Origin: Paraescarpia echinospica
Taxonomy: Eukaryota > Annelida > Polychaeta > Sabellida > Siboglinidae
DNA length: 64,000 bases
Assembly: GCA_020002185.1 (NCBI GenBank)
Contig: CM034537.1
Location: forward strand, 13,286,625 to 13,350,624
Reading direction: 5' to 3'
Position numbers and translations under genes: made by a program. A model generated the notes under the pieces. That model was not told the DNA's origin. It ran no database searches and saw only the letters and a list, made by a program, of their open reading frames with translations. Shown in pieces: positions 54,603 to 64,000 of the stretch; position 1 is the first letter of the stretch, and every line of letters begins with the position of its first letter.

Positions 54603-57600
54603 GGGTTAGATTGATTGTAGTAGTTATGTGACAGTGAGATGGATTGATTGTAATAGTTGCGTGACAGTGAGATGGATTGATTGTAATAGTTGTGTGACAG
54701 TGGGATGGATTGAATGTAATAGTTGCATGACAGTGGGATGGATTGATTGTAGTAGTTATGTGACAGTGAGATGGATTGATTGTAGTAGTTATGTAACAGT
54801 GGGATGGATTGATTGTAATAGTTGCGTGACAGTGGGATGGATTGATTGTAGTAGTTATGTGACAGTGAGATGGATTGATTGTAGTAGTTATGTGACAGTG
54901 AGATGGATTGAATGTAATAGTTGCGTGACAGTGGGATGGATTGATTGTAGTAGTTATGTGACAATGAGATGGATTGATTGTAATAGTTGCGTGACAGTGG
55001 GATGGATTGATTGTAATAGTTGTGTGACAGTGGGATGGATTGATTGTAGTAGTTATGTGACAGTGAGATGGATTGATTGTAGTAGTTATGTGACAGTGCG
55101 ATGGATTGATTGTAATAGTTGCATGACAGTGGGATGGATTGATTGTAGTACCGGGTAGTTATGTGACAGTGAGATGGATTGATTGTAATAGTTTCATGAC
55201 AGTGGGAAGGATTGATTGTAGTAGTTAAGTGACAGTGGGATGGATTGATTGTAGTAGTTATGTGACAGTGAGATGGATTGATTGTAATAGTTGCGTGACA
55301 GTGGGATGGACTGATTGTAATAGTTGTGTGACAGTGGGATGGATTGATTGTAGTAGTTATGTGACAGTGAGATGGATTGATTGTAATAGTTGCATGACAG
55401 TGGGATGGATTGATTGTAATAGTTGTGTGACAGTGGGATGGATTGATTGTAGTAGTTATGTGACAGTGAGATAGATTGATTGTAATAGTTGCGTGACAGT
55501 GGGATGGATTGATTGTAATAGTTATGTGACAGTGAGATGGATTGATTGCAAAAGTTGCGTGACAGTGGGATGGATTGATTGTAGTAGTTATGTGACAGTG
55601 GGATGGATTGATTGTAGTAGTTATGTGACAGTGGGATGGATTGATTGTAATAGTTGCGTGACAGTGGGATGGATTGATTGTAGTAGTTATGTGACAGTGA
55701 GATGGATTGATTGTAATAGTTGCGTGACAGTGGGATGGATTGATTGTAATAGTTGTGTGACAGTGGGATGGATTGATTGTAGTAGTTACGTGACAGTGGG
55801 ATGGATTGATTGTAGTAGTTGTGTGACAGTGGGATGGATTGATTGTAGTAGTTATGCGACAGTGGGATGGATTGATTGTAATAGTTGTGTGACAGTGGGA
55901 TGGATTGATTGTAATAGTTGTGTGACAGTGGGATGGATTGATTGTAATAGTTGTGTGACAGTGGGATGGATTGATTGTAATAGTTCTGTGACAGTGGGAT
56001 GGATTGATTGTAATAGTTGTGTGACAGTGGGATGGATTGATTGCAGTAGTTATGTGACAGTGGGATGGATTGATTGTAGTAGTTATGTGTCAGTGCGATG
56101 GATTGATTGTAATAGTTGTGTGACAGTGGGATGGACTGATTGTAGTAGTTGTGTGACAGTGGGATGCATTGATTGTAGTAGTTATGCAACAGTGGGATGG
56201 ATTGATTTTAATAGTTGTGTGACAGTGGGATGGATTGATTGCAATAGTTGTGTGACTGTGGGATGGATTGATTGTAGTAGTTATGTGACAGTGAGATGGA
56301 TTGATTGTAATAGTTGCGTGACAGTGGGATGGATTGATTGTAATAGTTGTGTGACAGTGGGATGGATTGATTGTAGTAGTTATGTGACAGTGAGATGGAT
56401 TGATTGTAATAGTTGCGTGACAGTGGGATGGATTGACTGTAATAGTTGTGTGACAGTGGGATGGATTGATTGTAGTAGTTAAGTGACAGTGAGATGGATT
56501 GATTGCAATAGTTGCGTGACAGTGGGATGGATTGATTGTAGTAGTTATGTGACAGTGGGATGGATTGATTGTAATAGTTATGTGACAGTGGGATGGATTG
56601 ATTGTAATAGTTGCGTGACAGTGGGATGGATTGATTGTAGTAGTTATGTGACAGTGAGATGGATTGATTGTAATAGTTGCATGACAGTGGGATGGATTGA
56701 TTATAGTAGTTATGTGACAGTGAGATGGATTGATTGTAGTAGTTGCGTGACAGTGGGATGGATTGAGTGTAATAGTTGTGTGACAGTGGGATGGATTGAT
56801 TGTAGTAGTTATGTGACAGTGGGGTGGATTGATTGTAATATTTGTGTGACAGTGGGATGGATTGATTGTAATAGTTGTGTGACAGTGGGATGGATTGATT
56901 GTAGTAGTTATGTGACAGTGGGATGGATTGATTATAGTAGTTGTGTGACAGTGGGATGGATTGATTGTAGTAGTTATGTGACAGTGGGATGGATTGATTG
57001 TAGTAGTTGTGTGACAGTGGGATGGATTGATTGTAGTAGTTATGTGACAGTGGGATGGATTGATTGTAATATTTGTGTGACAGTGGGATGGATTGATTGT
57101 AATAGTTGTGTGACAGTGGGATGGATTGATTGTAGTAGTTATGTGACAGTGGGATGGATTGATTGTAGTAGTTGTGTGACAGTGGGATGGATTGATTGTA
57201 ATAGTTGTGTGACAGTGGGATGGATTGATTGTAATAGTTGTGTGACAGTGGGATGGATTGATTGTAGTAGTTATGTGACAGTGGGATGGATTGATTGTAG
57301 TAGTTGTGTGACAGTGGGATGGATTGATTGCAGTAGTTATGCGACAGTGGGATGGATTGATTGTAATAGTTGTGTGACAGTGGAATGGAATGATTGTAAT
57401 AGTTGTGTGACAGTGGGATGGATTGATTGTAGTAGCTATGTGACAGTGGGATGGATTGATTGTAATATTTGTGTGACAGTGGAATGGATTGATTGTAGTA
57501 GTTATGTGACAGTGGGATGGATTGATTGTAGTAGTTATGTGTCAGTGCGATGGATTGATTGTAATAGTTGTGTGATAGTGGGATGAATTGATTGTAATAG

Positions 57601-58110
57601 TTGTGTGACAGTGGGATGGATTGCTTGTAGTAGTTATGTGACCGTGGGATGGATTGATTGTAGTAGTTGTGTGACAGTGGGATGGATTGATTGTAGTAGT
57701 TATGCGACAGTGGGATGGATTGATTGTAATAGTTGTGTGACAGTGGGATGGATTGATTGTAATAGTTGTGTGACAGTGGGATGGATTGATTGTAGTAGTT
57801 ATGTGACAGTGGGATGGATTGATTGTAGTAGTTGTGTGATAATGGGATGGATTGATTGTAACATTTGTGTGACAGTGGGATGGATTGATTGTAATAGTTG
57901 TGTGACAGTGGGATGGATTGATTGTAGTAGTTATGTGACAGTGGGATAGATTGATTGTAATATTTGTGTGACAGTGGGATGGATTGATTGTAGTAGTTAT
58001 GTGTCAGTGCGATGGATTTATTGTAATAGTTGTGTGACAGTGGGATGGATTGAATATAATAGTTGTGTGACAGTGGGATGGAATGATTGTAATAGTTGTG
58101 TGAAGGTGAG
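54603..58110. repeat. 33-bp satellite, about 106 copies, with higher-order units
   Basis: The monomer is 'gtgacagtgggatggattga' plus 'ttgtaatagttgt', 33 bp. Main variants change 'aatagttgt' to 'agtagttat' and 'gtggga' to 'gtgaga'. Since 33 is a multiple of three and the monomer has few stops, frames of over 300 codons are open on both strands (+: VTVGWIDCNSC type; -: HNYYNQSIPLS type). Rare variants recur as blocks: 'tatgcgac' or 'tatgcaac' near 55854, 56182, 57338 and 57699, and 'tatgtgtcagtgcg' near 56084, 57536 and 57998. A 7-bp insertion interrupts the array at 55151. Confidence 0.97.
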
Positions 58111-58640
58111 GTAGAGATTGTAGAAATAGTTTTTGTGATTGTATGGTTGATCCTGTTGAGTAGTTTGACTCGTAGTTCATGCGAATGAGTGAATTAAGCG
58201 TTTCTTATATATGAAGTATTTTCAGATGGGCTTTCCCTGAGAAGAAATGAAATGTGCTAAACTAAGCACGGGCATATTTAATTACTATTTTATGTGACTT
58301 GACTATACGCCATGCGTACTGTCAGTTCTAATCCTCTGAAGTTGCTTCGATGTAGGTCTAATATACAGCTGTTTGCAGTGCAACAAATTTTGTTTTTCTA
58401 TTGTAATGTTTTTCATTATGTTTTCATTTCAGTTAATGTGTGGAAAGCAAGTATGTGCAGATATAAATTAAATGTTTCAGTGCACTGGTTGTCAATACAG
58501 TTTTCATTGTTGAGGGAAATACTTTAACAGTTACAAATGTGTACAGCTTTCAGTAACAAAAACAGACGGCAAAGTTGTCATGTTTTTGATCTTTTTATGT
58601 ATTGCCTATATTTTATTATTTATGGTAGAGTGTTAGGGGA

Positions 58641-58706
58641 TGTGACATCACAGGGGGACAGGACACAACAGAATGATGTGACATCACAGAGGGTGTGACA
58701 TCACAG
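58641..58706. promoter_or_regulatory. Three repeated TGTGACATCACAG sites
   Basis: The 13-base near-palindrome TGTGACATCACAG occurs at 58641, 58677 and 58695. TGACATCA resembles CRE/AP-1-type sites. Could be a small repeat rather than a control region. Confidence 0.3.
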
Positions 58707-59621
58707 GAGGAATACAGCCTGTGAAAGCACTTTTGGTAGAAAGTGTCAGTTTTAATATGCTGTCTTATCCCCAACCTGGGAATTTGTATGTGGTTTTAAG
58801 AAAGGATTTTTAATCAAGAAATTCCGCAGGGTTCACACTGACAAGAGTGTAATCGACTGATTTTTTCTAGTATTCATATAACATGGCTTATTCAATAGAA
58901 TAAATGTGTTAAAACTCATATGTCCCACGGCTAAACCAAGCATGCATTGTGTGCTGATACACGGAATCTTAAAAAGTGCAATATGTTCTTAAAATAAATA
59001 CTTTTTTATAAGGCTAGTTAATTCAAGTTCTTAATGTTGTTTTTGTACAAACTATATTTAAATAAAATCTTGGTTTTACACAGACTGTTTGTATGTGCAT
59101 AATGATTTAAGTAATTATTGCTGAAAGTACTCTGTACTCTGTGGGACATGATCTACTTTTTAGATGTCTCAACATTGTTACACTTGAGAATTGCTGTCAA
59201 TGAACTCTAAGACCTGGGCTAAGATTAATGAATATTAAATTAGGTTATGCATACATACACTATGATTGACTGCTTCTATGCATCTGTGAGTGAGATTAAA
59301 ACTGTAAAATAGCTGCAGGTATTGCCATATTTCGGATGATATTGGGTGTGAAGACTATGTAAAACGGTTCTCATGTTAATTGTGTAGTTAACACATTTTT
59401 TTTAATGTTAGCAAGATTGCCATCCCAGAGCAGTATGCACCATATTATCTAGCATAGAACAATGTCCTTGTCAGGTATCCACCAATAATTCAGTTTTAAG
59501 CATATTTACACACCTGGCCTAAAAATCTAGTAATTGACTTGTTACATTCATGTTGTCCTCTGTGAAAATGGGTGATTCGTGAAAATGAGTAAAGTCAAAT
59601 TTTATGGTTACCTGTGTAATA

Positions 59622-59740
59622 CAGTCACCTCACTATTAAGGTCACTGGCATATTGCCAAATTAGTTCCATATACAGGAAAGTATAGGAAATTAGTCCCAC
59701 AAATACAGTCACCTCAGTTTTCAGGTCACTCTTGCCCAGT
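59622..59740. mobile_element. MITE-related fragment
   Basis: The phrases 'tacagtcacctcactattaa' (59622) and 'tacagtcacctcagttttca' (59705) are in direct orientation, each followed by 'ggtcact'. They resemble the ends of the MITE-like element at 26241-26449. Confidence 0.45.
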
Positions 59741-61567
59741 CCCAGGTGATGTTGATCATGATGTTCCAATGTACTTTCTCTGTGGTCGTTTACTGATGCT
59801 ACGGTTTGCCCTCTGGTTCCACAACCTTCCTTAAAATGGCAAGAAAATATATATACCAATATTTTGATAATCATTCAATAAACAAACAAATAATGTTGGT
59901 CTCATCTTAATTATCTTTTCATATCTACTGCTGTCAGGCCACATTCTGTAAGACATTTGTCATACTAACTAAAGTAAGCAATCTGAAAGCAAATTAGTTG
60001 GTGTTCTTTGTATTTTTCATGCTATTTGACCATCGTTTTGGTAATGGATCTTTCATCATGTGATTAGGATTGCCATGCTCTATCTGCATTTGAATAGGTC
60101 GAACTGAATATGATGCTGGCATTATTGTGTTTGTGTTTGTATCAAAGCCACATGTTCCATGTAATTATATCTTCCGTTATTGCCGGGCACTGTATTTTCT
60201 TAGCACCTTAGATCATCACATGATGTTAGATAATCAGCAGTAATTTGTGTTGTTATTGCACAAGAAACTACAAATGCTGCCATTTCTGGTCGTTAGTCTG
60301 AGATTGATGACCAAAACAAGACTAGTCTAAATGTCAGAAGTGAAGCAGTACATACTTACTTATCCTCTTCGCACTTGATGCAGTGTTTAATTCCACACAA
60401 AAGCTTGTACAGCTGACTAGGTAGTCTCTGGGAAGAAAAATCCATGATATAATAATTTGATATTCTCCTATATTTCCTACATTTTAAATAGAATATAATT
60501 ATGATATTTGATGTTCCCTCTATTCTTCATTTGAAGTATCGAAGGGAATAGGAATGACATTTGATCAGCTATAGCATATGTGCTTCTCACAGACACACAG
60601 GTGCATGTGCACATGTGCATACAAATGCAATCAAGCATTAAGCACATGCTTGCACACGAACACACACACAAGCACGCACTCACAAAGATTATCTTTATGC
60701 TTAGTTAGACTAGCCAGTGACTGGTACATTGCAATGTGTGTGGATGTGAGATGAGATGGACGCATCCATTTATCCGAGACCTTATTAAAAGGCCGGGTTT
60801 CCCAAAGGGAATGGAATCCTGGAGAGTTATTTTCTATTATATTACTAGCAGGAGATGTAAGTCTGAATCCTGGGCCAGCTGTTAGACGAAACATTCGGGT
60901 GGCCACTACAAACTTTCGATCTGTATGAGATAAGACAGCCTCACTTGTGATTTATTAATTTAAAAGAAAATAGACATCCTTGCTGTAACTTAGACCTGGC
61001 TCAGACCATATGATACAGCTGCATGCATGGCTGACATTTCTCCTTCTGGTTACACCTTTCACCATCGACCAAGTAAAAAGTTGGATGTAGAGGTGGTGTT
61101 GGCTTTCTAATATCACAACAGGAACTTCCAGTGGTGAATTGGTTTGAATTTAGTGCAGCAAACTTGCGAAAATATAAGGATATTTGATCAAGATAAGTGA
61201 TATTATTGAGTGTATAGCATACATAACGTAATTATAGATATATATTAAGCAATGTTTTTTGTTAAAAGTTAGCTAGAGGGAGTAATCTAGGGTAGATTAA
61301 AAGTAGGCGATTTGCGAGCAATAATTGGGGACGTTAATGTAATCGGAACGTTGTTTAAAAAGGTCACTGGCGAAGTTAACGTAACGTGAACGACAATAGA
61401 ATAGCGTTATTTGAGATAATCGATGTAGTTAGATGAGTAATTAAAACCTGAAATAACAACCTTTTAAAGTGTATATTAGTACACAGGAAACAGTCTTTGT
61501 AAAGACTACCTTGTATCTAAGCCTAACTTGAATACATTGTCATCGACATCGTAACTAGGTAAGGCAC

Positions 61568-62454
61568 GGTGTGTCACATAGGCAGAGACCAAAGATGACG
61601 GATTCACCTTTCGGTGTATGGGGTGTTTGAGGGTGGAATGTCTGATGAAGGAGGTGTGTAAGTTGATGGATATAGTGAAGGAGATGGAGGTGAGACTCGA
61701 CATAGAAATAGATGGAGCAGAGAGGGATGACGCGGAGAGAGTTGAGAATTCTACAACATAGAAGGAGCAGAGTTGTGACACGGAGACTGAAGAAAGGAGA
61801 CTGAGAGGAGGGAAGGTGACCAGTGTAAAGGAACAAGATATTGAGAAGACAGAGGGACGGAAGAAAAGTGTTCAGCAGAGGAAAAGAAAATGGGTTAGTG
61901 GGTATAGATCAACAGGTAGTCAGAATGTAGAGAACGAGGAGAGACGCGACAACGATACAGGTGGTGAAGAGGTAGATACCACAGAGGCAGTTGGTAAGAC
62001 TGTGAGACAGAAGACTGATGGAAGAAGACAGAGTGTTCAGCAAAAAACAGAAAACTTGACAGGCGTGAAGGTGACAGGGGAGAAAGTGACCGTAGTGAAG
62101 GAGGTAGCTGGGGAAAAGGAACGGGAGAGGAGAGAAGAAAATGTGATGGGAGGAAAGATGAAGGGACAAAAGGAAGTGAGAGTAAATGTGCTAGAAGAGA
62201 AGATGACAGGAGAAAAGGGGACAAGAGAAAACGCAACAGGAAAGAAGGGGATGGAAGAGAATGTGACAGGAGAGAAGACGGCAAGAGGAAAAGACAACAA
62301 CCAGACATATGCAAACCGGAGGAGTTACTCCGAGGCAGTGATTGAGGGGGCAAGGAGAAAAGAGAGTGTTTATGGGCGATTCAATTCTGAGAAAAACAGA
62401 CAAGACTATGCGAGGGGAAGGACGTTGTTGTATGTCTACCGGGGGCTAGAATAG
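61568..62454 (+). pseudogene. CR1 ORF1, zinc-finger-like and charged N-terminal region
   Basis: In one frame the sequence starts around 'CVT', a TAG (61579-61581), then 'FTFRCMGCLRVECLMKEVC', suggesting a Cys-rich finger of the kind found at the start of CR1-group ORF1 proteins. A heptad-like 'MKEVCKLMDIVKEMEVRL' stretch follows, then a second TAG (61759-61761). Then comes a 200-residue lysine/glutamate-rich region with 'TGEK' and 'VTGEKV' style repeats, encoded by almost pure purine DNA. The conceptual frame is lost just before the GDS motif at 62375. Confidence 0.65.
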
Positions 62455-62879
62455 AGCATGTGACCGAAAGGGTAGAGAAGGTATTGGGACATTGCAAGGG
62501 AGGGTCTATACTAGTACACGTTGGGACAAACAATTCTGACAAGGAGGGAACAACTGGGATAGTTGAGAAGTACAGACATCTAGTGAGGAAGCTAAAGAAG
62601 ACAAGAGTGGAACAGGTTGTTCTCTCAGGAATTTTGTCAGTAATGGGAAGAAGGGGGGCAACGTATAGAAACTGCAAGAGGATGGCGATCAACGCACTAG
62701 TTGAGCAGATGTGTGAAGAAGAGGGCGTGGGATTCATAGATTTATGGGGGTACTTTGTTGGGAGAGAAGATATGTACATGAGAGATGGCCTCCATCTAAG
62801 TGGAAACGGGGCAGCAGTATTCTCAGAGAATCTGCTGCGATTTGTTGACAGTGGGACAGGTTGCATCTATTTAAACTAA
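62372..62879 (+). pseudogene. CR1 ORF1, SGNH esterase domain
   Basis: The block I motif 'FMGDSILRKTDK' is readable from 62369, one frame away from the charged region. After another frame change near 62405, 'DVVVCLPGARIEHVTERV' leads into the frame with 'VHVGTNN' (block III) and 'RDGLHLSGNGAAVFSENLL' (block V), with a stop at 62877-62879. All catalytic blocks are thus present but spread over two frames. The end overlaps the ORF2 start at 62861 by 19 bases, exactly as in copy 1. Confidence 0.8.
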
Positions 62880-64000
62880 ATTCGCAGGGGAGACTCGCAG
62901 AGAAGCCTGAAACTGGAGGCATAGATAAAGACAGCAAAAATAATTCAGCAAAGAACAGTCTCGAAAACTGTTCTGAAGCTGGATATAAATGTGTTTGTTT
63001 AAATGCAAGGAATATAGTAAACAAAAGAAATGAACTAAACATTATGGTAGAAGATATTGACCCTCACATAATAGGTATAACCGAATCATGGGCAACCACC
63101 AATATATCATATACCGAATTGGGACTGACAGGATATGTAATGTTTAGGAAAGATAGAATAGGAAGAAGGGGAGGTGGAGTTATTTTATATATTAAAGAAT
63201 CTATCCACGCTTATGAAATAAAATTAAACAGAGAAGCAGATTGCGAAGAAGCTGTTTGGTGTAACATAGTTACAGGATATTCAACGTTAACAGTTGGGTT
63301 AGTTTATCGAAGTCCAAACATAAGCATAGAAGAGAATAAAAAAATAAAAACGCTATAAGGGAAGTGAGCAAACGGGACTGTGTTATTATGGGGGATTTTA
63401 ACCATGGGCATATAAAATGGAAATCTCTACAGAGTAAGGGTTGTGAGAACCACAAGTTTTTAGTTTTAGTACAAGATAGTTTCCTTTCTCAACATGTGCT
63501 AGAACCAACCTGGGGAGAGAATGTGTTAGACATAGTTTTGTCCTCACAGAATGAATTAGTTGACAATGTCAGGATATGTGAGCCACTGGGGAATAGTGAT
63601 CACAACCAGATATATTTTACCATCAAAGTAAAATCAGAAAGGAATAGTAAAAAGCAGTACAGGAGAAATTTCCACAAAGGAAAATATAAGGACATAAGAA
63701 AATATTTAACAAAGATAGACTGGAATAACACACTGAAGAATAAGACAGCAACAGAATGCTGGAATATCTTAAAGAGTGAAATTGAATGCATCATCGTCAA
63801 ATTTGTTCCCTTAAAAAATATAATATCAGAAGGATTCTTAATGGCAGAAGACCTGAATGAGTATTTTAGTTCACTGTTTACCAGAGAAGACACTTGTTCA
63901 CTGCCAGTACCAGAGGCTAAATTCAAGGGGGCAGAATCAGACTATTTAAGACAGTTAATTGTAACTCCAGAAATGGTAGCTAAGAAAATTAGGGCTGTGA
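62861..64000 (+). pseudogene. CR1 ORF2, endonuclease part and start of RT region, broken
   Basis: The first frame (to 63358) carries 'CLNARNI', 'ITESW' and 'GLVYRSPN'. A one-base deletion in the A-rich 'ataaaaacgc' near 63350 shifts the frame. The endonuclease then continues with 'VIMGDFNHG' and 'SDHNQI'. Near 63815 about 285-290 bases present in copy 1 (around 21709-21995) are missing, joining 'FVPL' to the segment before the RT domain. The window ends before the RT catalytic motifs. Confidence 0.88.

Larger units (their letters stand above)
58111..61567 (+). other. Gene-free stretch
   Basis: AT-rich, with no exon recognised. It holds a cluster of three TGACATCA sites (58641-58706) and a MITE-like fragment (59622-59740). 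A low-complexity CA-rich part lies at 60590-60680. The 5' UTR of the LINE at 61568 probably starts within the last few hundred bases. Confidence 0.35.
61568..64000 (+). mobile_element. CR1-like LINE, copy 2, 5' part, cut by window end
   Basis: From 62473 it is nearly identical by eye to copy 1 at 20357. Unlike copy 1 it keeps the N-terminal part of ORF1. It has stops in ORF1, at least two frameshifts in ORF1, a one-base deletion in ORF2 and an internal deletion near 63815, so it is inactive. It continues beyond the window with the RT region. Confidence 0.92.

Noticed and set aside
54628..57949. Open frames of 176, 329, 367 and (minus) 331 codons as repetitive proteins
   Set aside because: They follow from a 33-bp tandem monomer free of stops in two frames. 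Frames on opposite strands cover the same DNA, there is no splice or start context, and composition matches the satellite exactly.
62037..62353. Serine/proline/leucine-rich minus-strand frames
   Set aside because: Antisense shadows of the purine-rich CR1 ORF1 region.

Overview
The window is metazoan nuclear DNA. It is AT-rich, its small exons are separated by kilobase introns with GT..AG junctions, and it is full of tandem repeats and non-LTR retrotransposon remains of CR1 and L2/CR1-like type. The repeat flavour (CR1-like LINEs with an SGNH-esterase ORF1, an SGNH fragment of the kind seen in tyrosine-recombinase retroelements, tRNA-derived SINEs, dense minisatellites) suggests a marine invertebrate, most likely a lophotrochozoan such as a mollusc. 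That placement is inference; no rRNA or mitochondrial marker is present.

The only convincing host gene material lies on the + strand and runs through most of the window as a chain of small exons. Nearly every junction is phase 1. In order: a short proline-rich N-terminal exon starting at 9822; an exon with one hydrophobic segment (14294-14474); a linker exon (18074-18166); an EGF-like exon (18467-18622); a calcium-binding EGF exon (25954-26076); two TNF-receptor-type cysteine-rich exons (38686-38760 and 39062-39133); and two small linker exons (45675-45731 and 46043-46087). A separate signal-peptide exon (32380-32455), ending in phase 1, sits at the edge of a CpG-rich promoter-like island just upstream of the TNFR exons. 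The locus is therefore either two adjacent genes (an EGF protein followed by a TNFR-superfamily receptor) or one gene with an internal promoter that swaps a type-II-anchored EGF-containing N-terminus for a cleavable signal peptide. The 3' end was not identified; a possible membrane-spanning terminal exon lies at 50549-50841.

Mobile DNA: a 5'-truncated CR1-like LINE (20357-23536) is nested in an older minus-strand L2/CR1-type LINE (19903-20356 and 23537 onward). A second, longer 5' part of the same CR1 family fills 61568-64000 and runs off the window. Further 3'-end fragments of the family lie at 1-130 and 10220-10465. An SGNH-hydrolase relic with an octamerised 3' region lies at 7650-9411. 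Other LINE relics (9541-9755 and 19595-19730), two SINEs, a mariner-type MITE, a MADF-domain fragment and two copies of an unclassified interspersed element (10648-11985 and 39660-42075) are also present.

Tandem repeats are unusually varied: about twenty unrelated families with periods from 2 to about 390 bp, almost all inside the introns. The largest is a roughly 3.5 kb array of a 33-bp monomer (54600-58100) with higher-order structure. Most long open frames in the window are by-products of these arrays.
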